From assembly GCA_938049325.1 (NCBI GenBank), contig CALICC010000272.1, positions 1-20,821 of the forward strand: 20,821 nt of DNA, written 5' to 3'. This document shows positions 19,910 to 20,821 of this stretch, piece by piece (within the stretch, counting starts at the first letter, position 1; each line of letters opens with the position of its first letter). The position numbers were made by a program, and so were the translations under genes. The notes beneath the pieces were generated by a model. That model was not told where the DNA came from, made no database searches, and was given only the letters and a program-made list of their open reading frames with translations. The stretch comes from an uncultured Ilumatobacter sp. Lineage in GTDB: Bacteria; Actinomycetota; Acidimicrobiia; Acidimicrobiales; Ilumatobacteraceae.

Positions 19910-20821
19910 ATGGAGATCGAGCACCGACTCCCCTACATCCCGGCCCTTGACGGCATCCGCGCGACTGCGGTCATCGTCGTCGTGCTCTTCCATGCCGAAC
20001 TCGGGGTCGTCCCCGGCGGATTCCTCGGCGTGTCGATGTTCTTCACGCTGTCGGGCTTCCTGATCACGTCGCTCCTCCTCCACGAACAAGCTGCGACCGG
20101 ACGAGTGTCGCTCGCCGCGTTCTTTCAGCGACGGGCCAAGCGGTTGCTCCCCGCTGCATGGGTGTGCGTGGGACTCGTGCTGCTGGCGACCCCATGGTGG
20201 ACGTCCGGACAGCGCGACCAGCTGACCGGCGACGCGCTCGCCGCCCTCGGTCACGTCGCGAACTGGCGCGCGGCGTTCTCGTCGGTGTCGTATCAGGAGC
20301 TCTTCGCCACGTCGCCCAGCCCGCTCGCCCACTTCTGGTCACTGGCGATCGAGGAGCAGTTCTACGTGCTGCTTCCGGTCGCCGCCGCGATCGCATTGCG
20401 CCGGGGGCGCCGAACGTTCGGCGCCGTGATCGGGGTCATGCTCATCATGTCGGTCGCCGCAGGGCTCACCACCACGAGCTTCGACCTCGCGTACAACGCG
20501 ACCCACGTCCGCGCCGTCGAACTCCTCATGGGTGCGGCTCTCGCCCTCGTCTTCGCGCGCTGGCGAGGCACCGAACGATTCGATCACCAACGAGCGCACC
20601 GGCAGACGCATCGGCGAGCGGCCCAGCTGTGCGCTGCGGGCGGTCTCGTCGGACTGTTCGCGCTCATTGCCACCGTCGATCTCAATTCCCCACGGCTGTT
20701 CACGGGTGGCCTCTTCGGCGTCGCAGCGTTGACTGCCGCACTCATTGCCGGCGTCCACCACTCGGGTCCGATCACTCGGATGCTGTCGGCGTGGCCACTC
20801 GTCGCCATCGGCAAGGCGAGC
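19910..20821 (+). CDS. Membrane acyltransferase 3 family protein (OafA/YrhL-like), truncated by window end
   Basis: The frame runs open from ATG 19910 to the last base (304 codons seen). The protein starts MEIEHRLPYIPALDGIRATA with the classic LDGIRA motif. VVVLFHAELGVVPGGFLGVSMFFTLSGFLIT has the His needed for acyl transfer. FFQRRAKRLLPAAW and PLAHFWSLAIEEQFYVLLP (the conserved FWSL-xxE-QFY block) follow. At least seven hydrophobic segments are present. Members O-acetylate surface sugars, peptidoglycan or antibiotics from inside acyl-CoA. The C-terminal part, which may include a periplasmic SGNH domain as in OatA or OafA, lies outside the window. It is missing at its 3' end only because of the window border. 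Confidence 0.95.
   Translation, partial: MEIEHRLPYIPALDGIRATAVIVVVLFHAELGVVPGGFLGVSMFFTLSGFLITSLLLHEQAATGRVSLAAFFQRRAKRLLPAAWVCVGLVLLATPWWTSGQRDQLTGDALAALGHVANWRAAFSSVSYQELFATSPSPLAHFWSLAIEEQFYVLLPVAAAIALRRGRRTFGAVIGVMLIMSVAAGLTTTSFDLAYNATHVRAVELLMGAALALVFARWRGTERFDHQRAHRQTHRRAAQLCAAGGLVGLFALIATVDLNSPRLFTGGLFGVAALTAALIAGVHHSGPITRMLSAWPLVAIGKAS

Overview
The window is 20.8 kb of GC-rich chromosomal DNA, densely coding on both strands. The gene set (EgtB/EgtD, a TIGR03619-like F420-type oxidoreductase, an OmpR-type two-component pair, type II AroQ, MazEF) and the frequent leaderless starts point to an actinomycete. My best guess is class Acidimicrobiia (Ilumatobacter-like), inferred from protein style only. 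It reads as ordinary chromosome with one more unusual signalling cluster; no phage, insertion sequence or CRISPR array was seen.

Layout. Positions 1-2.3 kb hold tRNA-Thr(GGU) on the minus strand, a GNAT acetyltransferase, a small DUF6941-like protein, tRNA-Tyr(GUA) and a YajQ-family protein. Positions 2.3-7.1 kb hold a signalling cluster: a Pro/Thr-rich lipoprotein transcribed divergently from an OmpR-type response regulator and its overlapping histidine kinase, followed by a very acidic membrane-anchored or secreted protein with a Phe/Leu-Asp pentad repeat. Positions 7.1-9.5 kb hold ergothioneine genes egtB and egtD on the minus strand. Positions 9.6-13.8 kb hold an LLM-class oxidoreductase, a DEAD-box RNA helicase with a DbpA-type C-terminal domain, a GFA/CENP-V zinc protein and a MazEF-type toxin-antitoxin pair. 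Positions 13.8-16.8 kb hold a long isolated hairpin, an SMP-30/gluconolactonase-like protein, a VOC protein, a cytoplasmic PhnD-like binding protein and aroQ. Positions 16.8-20.8 kb hold a PHB-depolymerase-like lipoprotein esterase behind an Ala/Pro-rich tail-anchored protein, an FAD amine-oxidase-like enzyme, and an OafA-type acyltransferase cut by the window end.

The strongest non-coding signal is a 22-bp direct repeat, GTTCTCAG-N6-CTCAGGGA. It occurs just before the response regulator (3767-3788) and again before the acidic protein gene (6123-6144). In both copies a -10-like hexamer lies exactly 7 bp downstream. I infer that this is the regulator's own binding site, making the two-component system autoregulated and the acidic protein its target. 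The lipoprotein, the kinase sensor domain and the target protein are all Asp-rich and all predicted outside the membrane, which suggests one envelope-sensing module.

A second recurring pattern is a TANNNT-like hexamer 6-9 nt before the start codon of about a dozen genes, with no Shine-Dalgarno sequence. This fits widespread leaderless transcription and was used to choose several starts. Other structures worth attention are a 12-bp-period TGACGC repeat upstream of the acetyltransferase gene and a 53-nt hairpin with a perfect 15-bp outer stem at 13864-13916.
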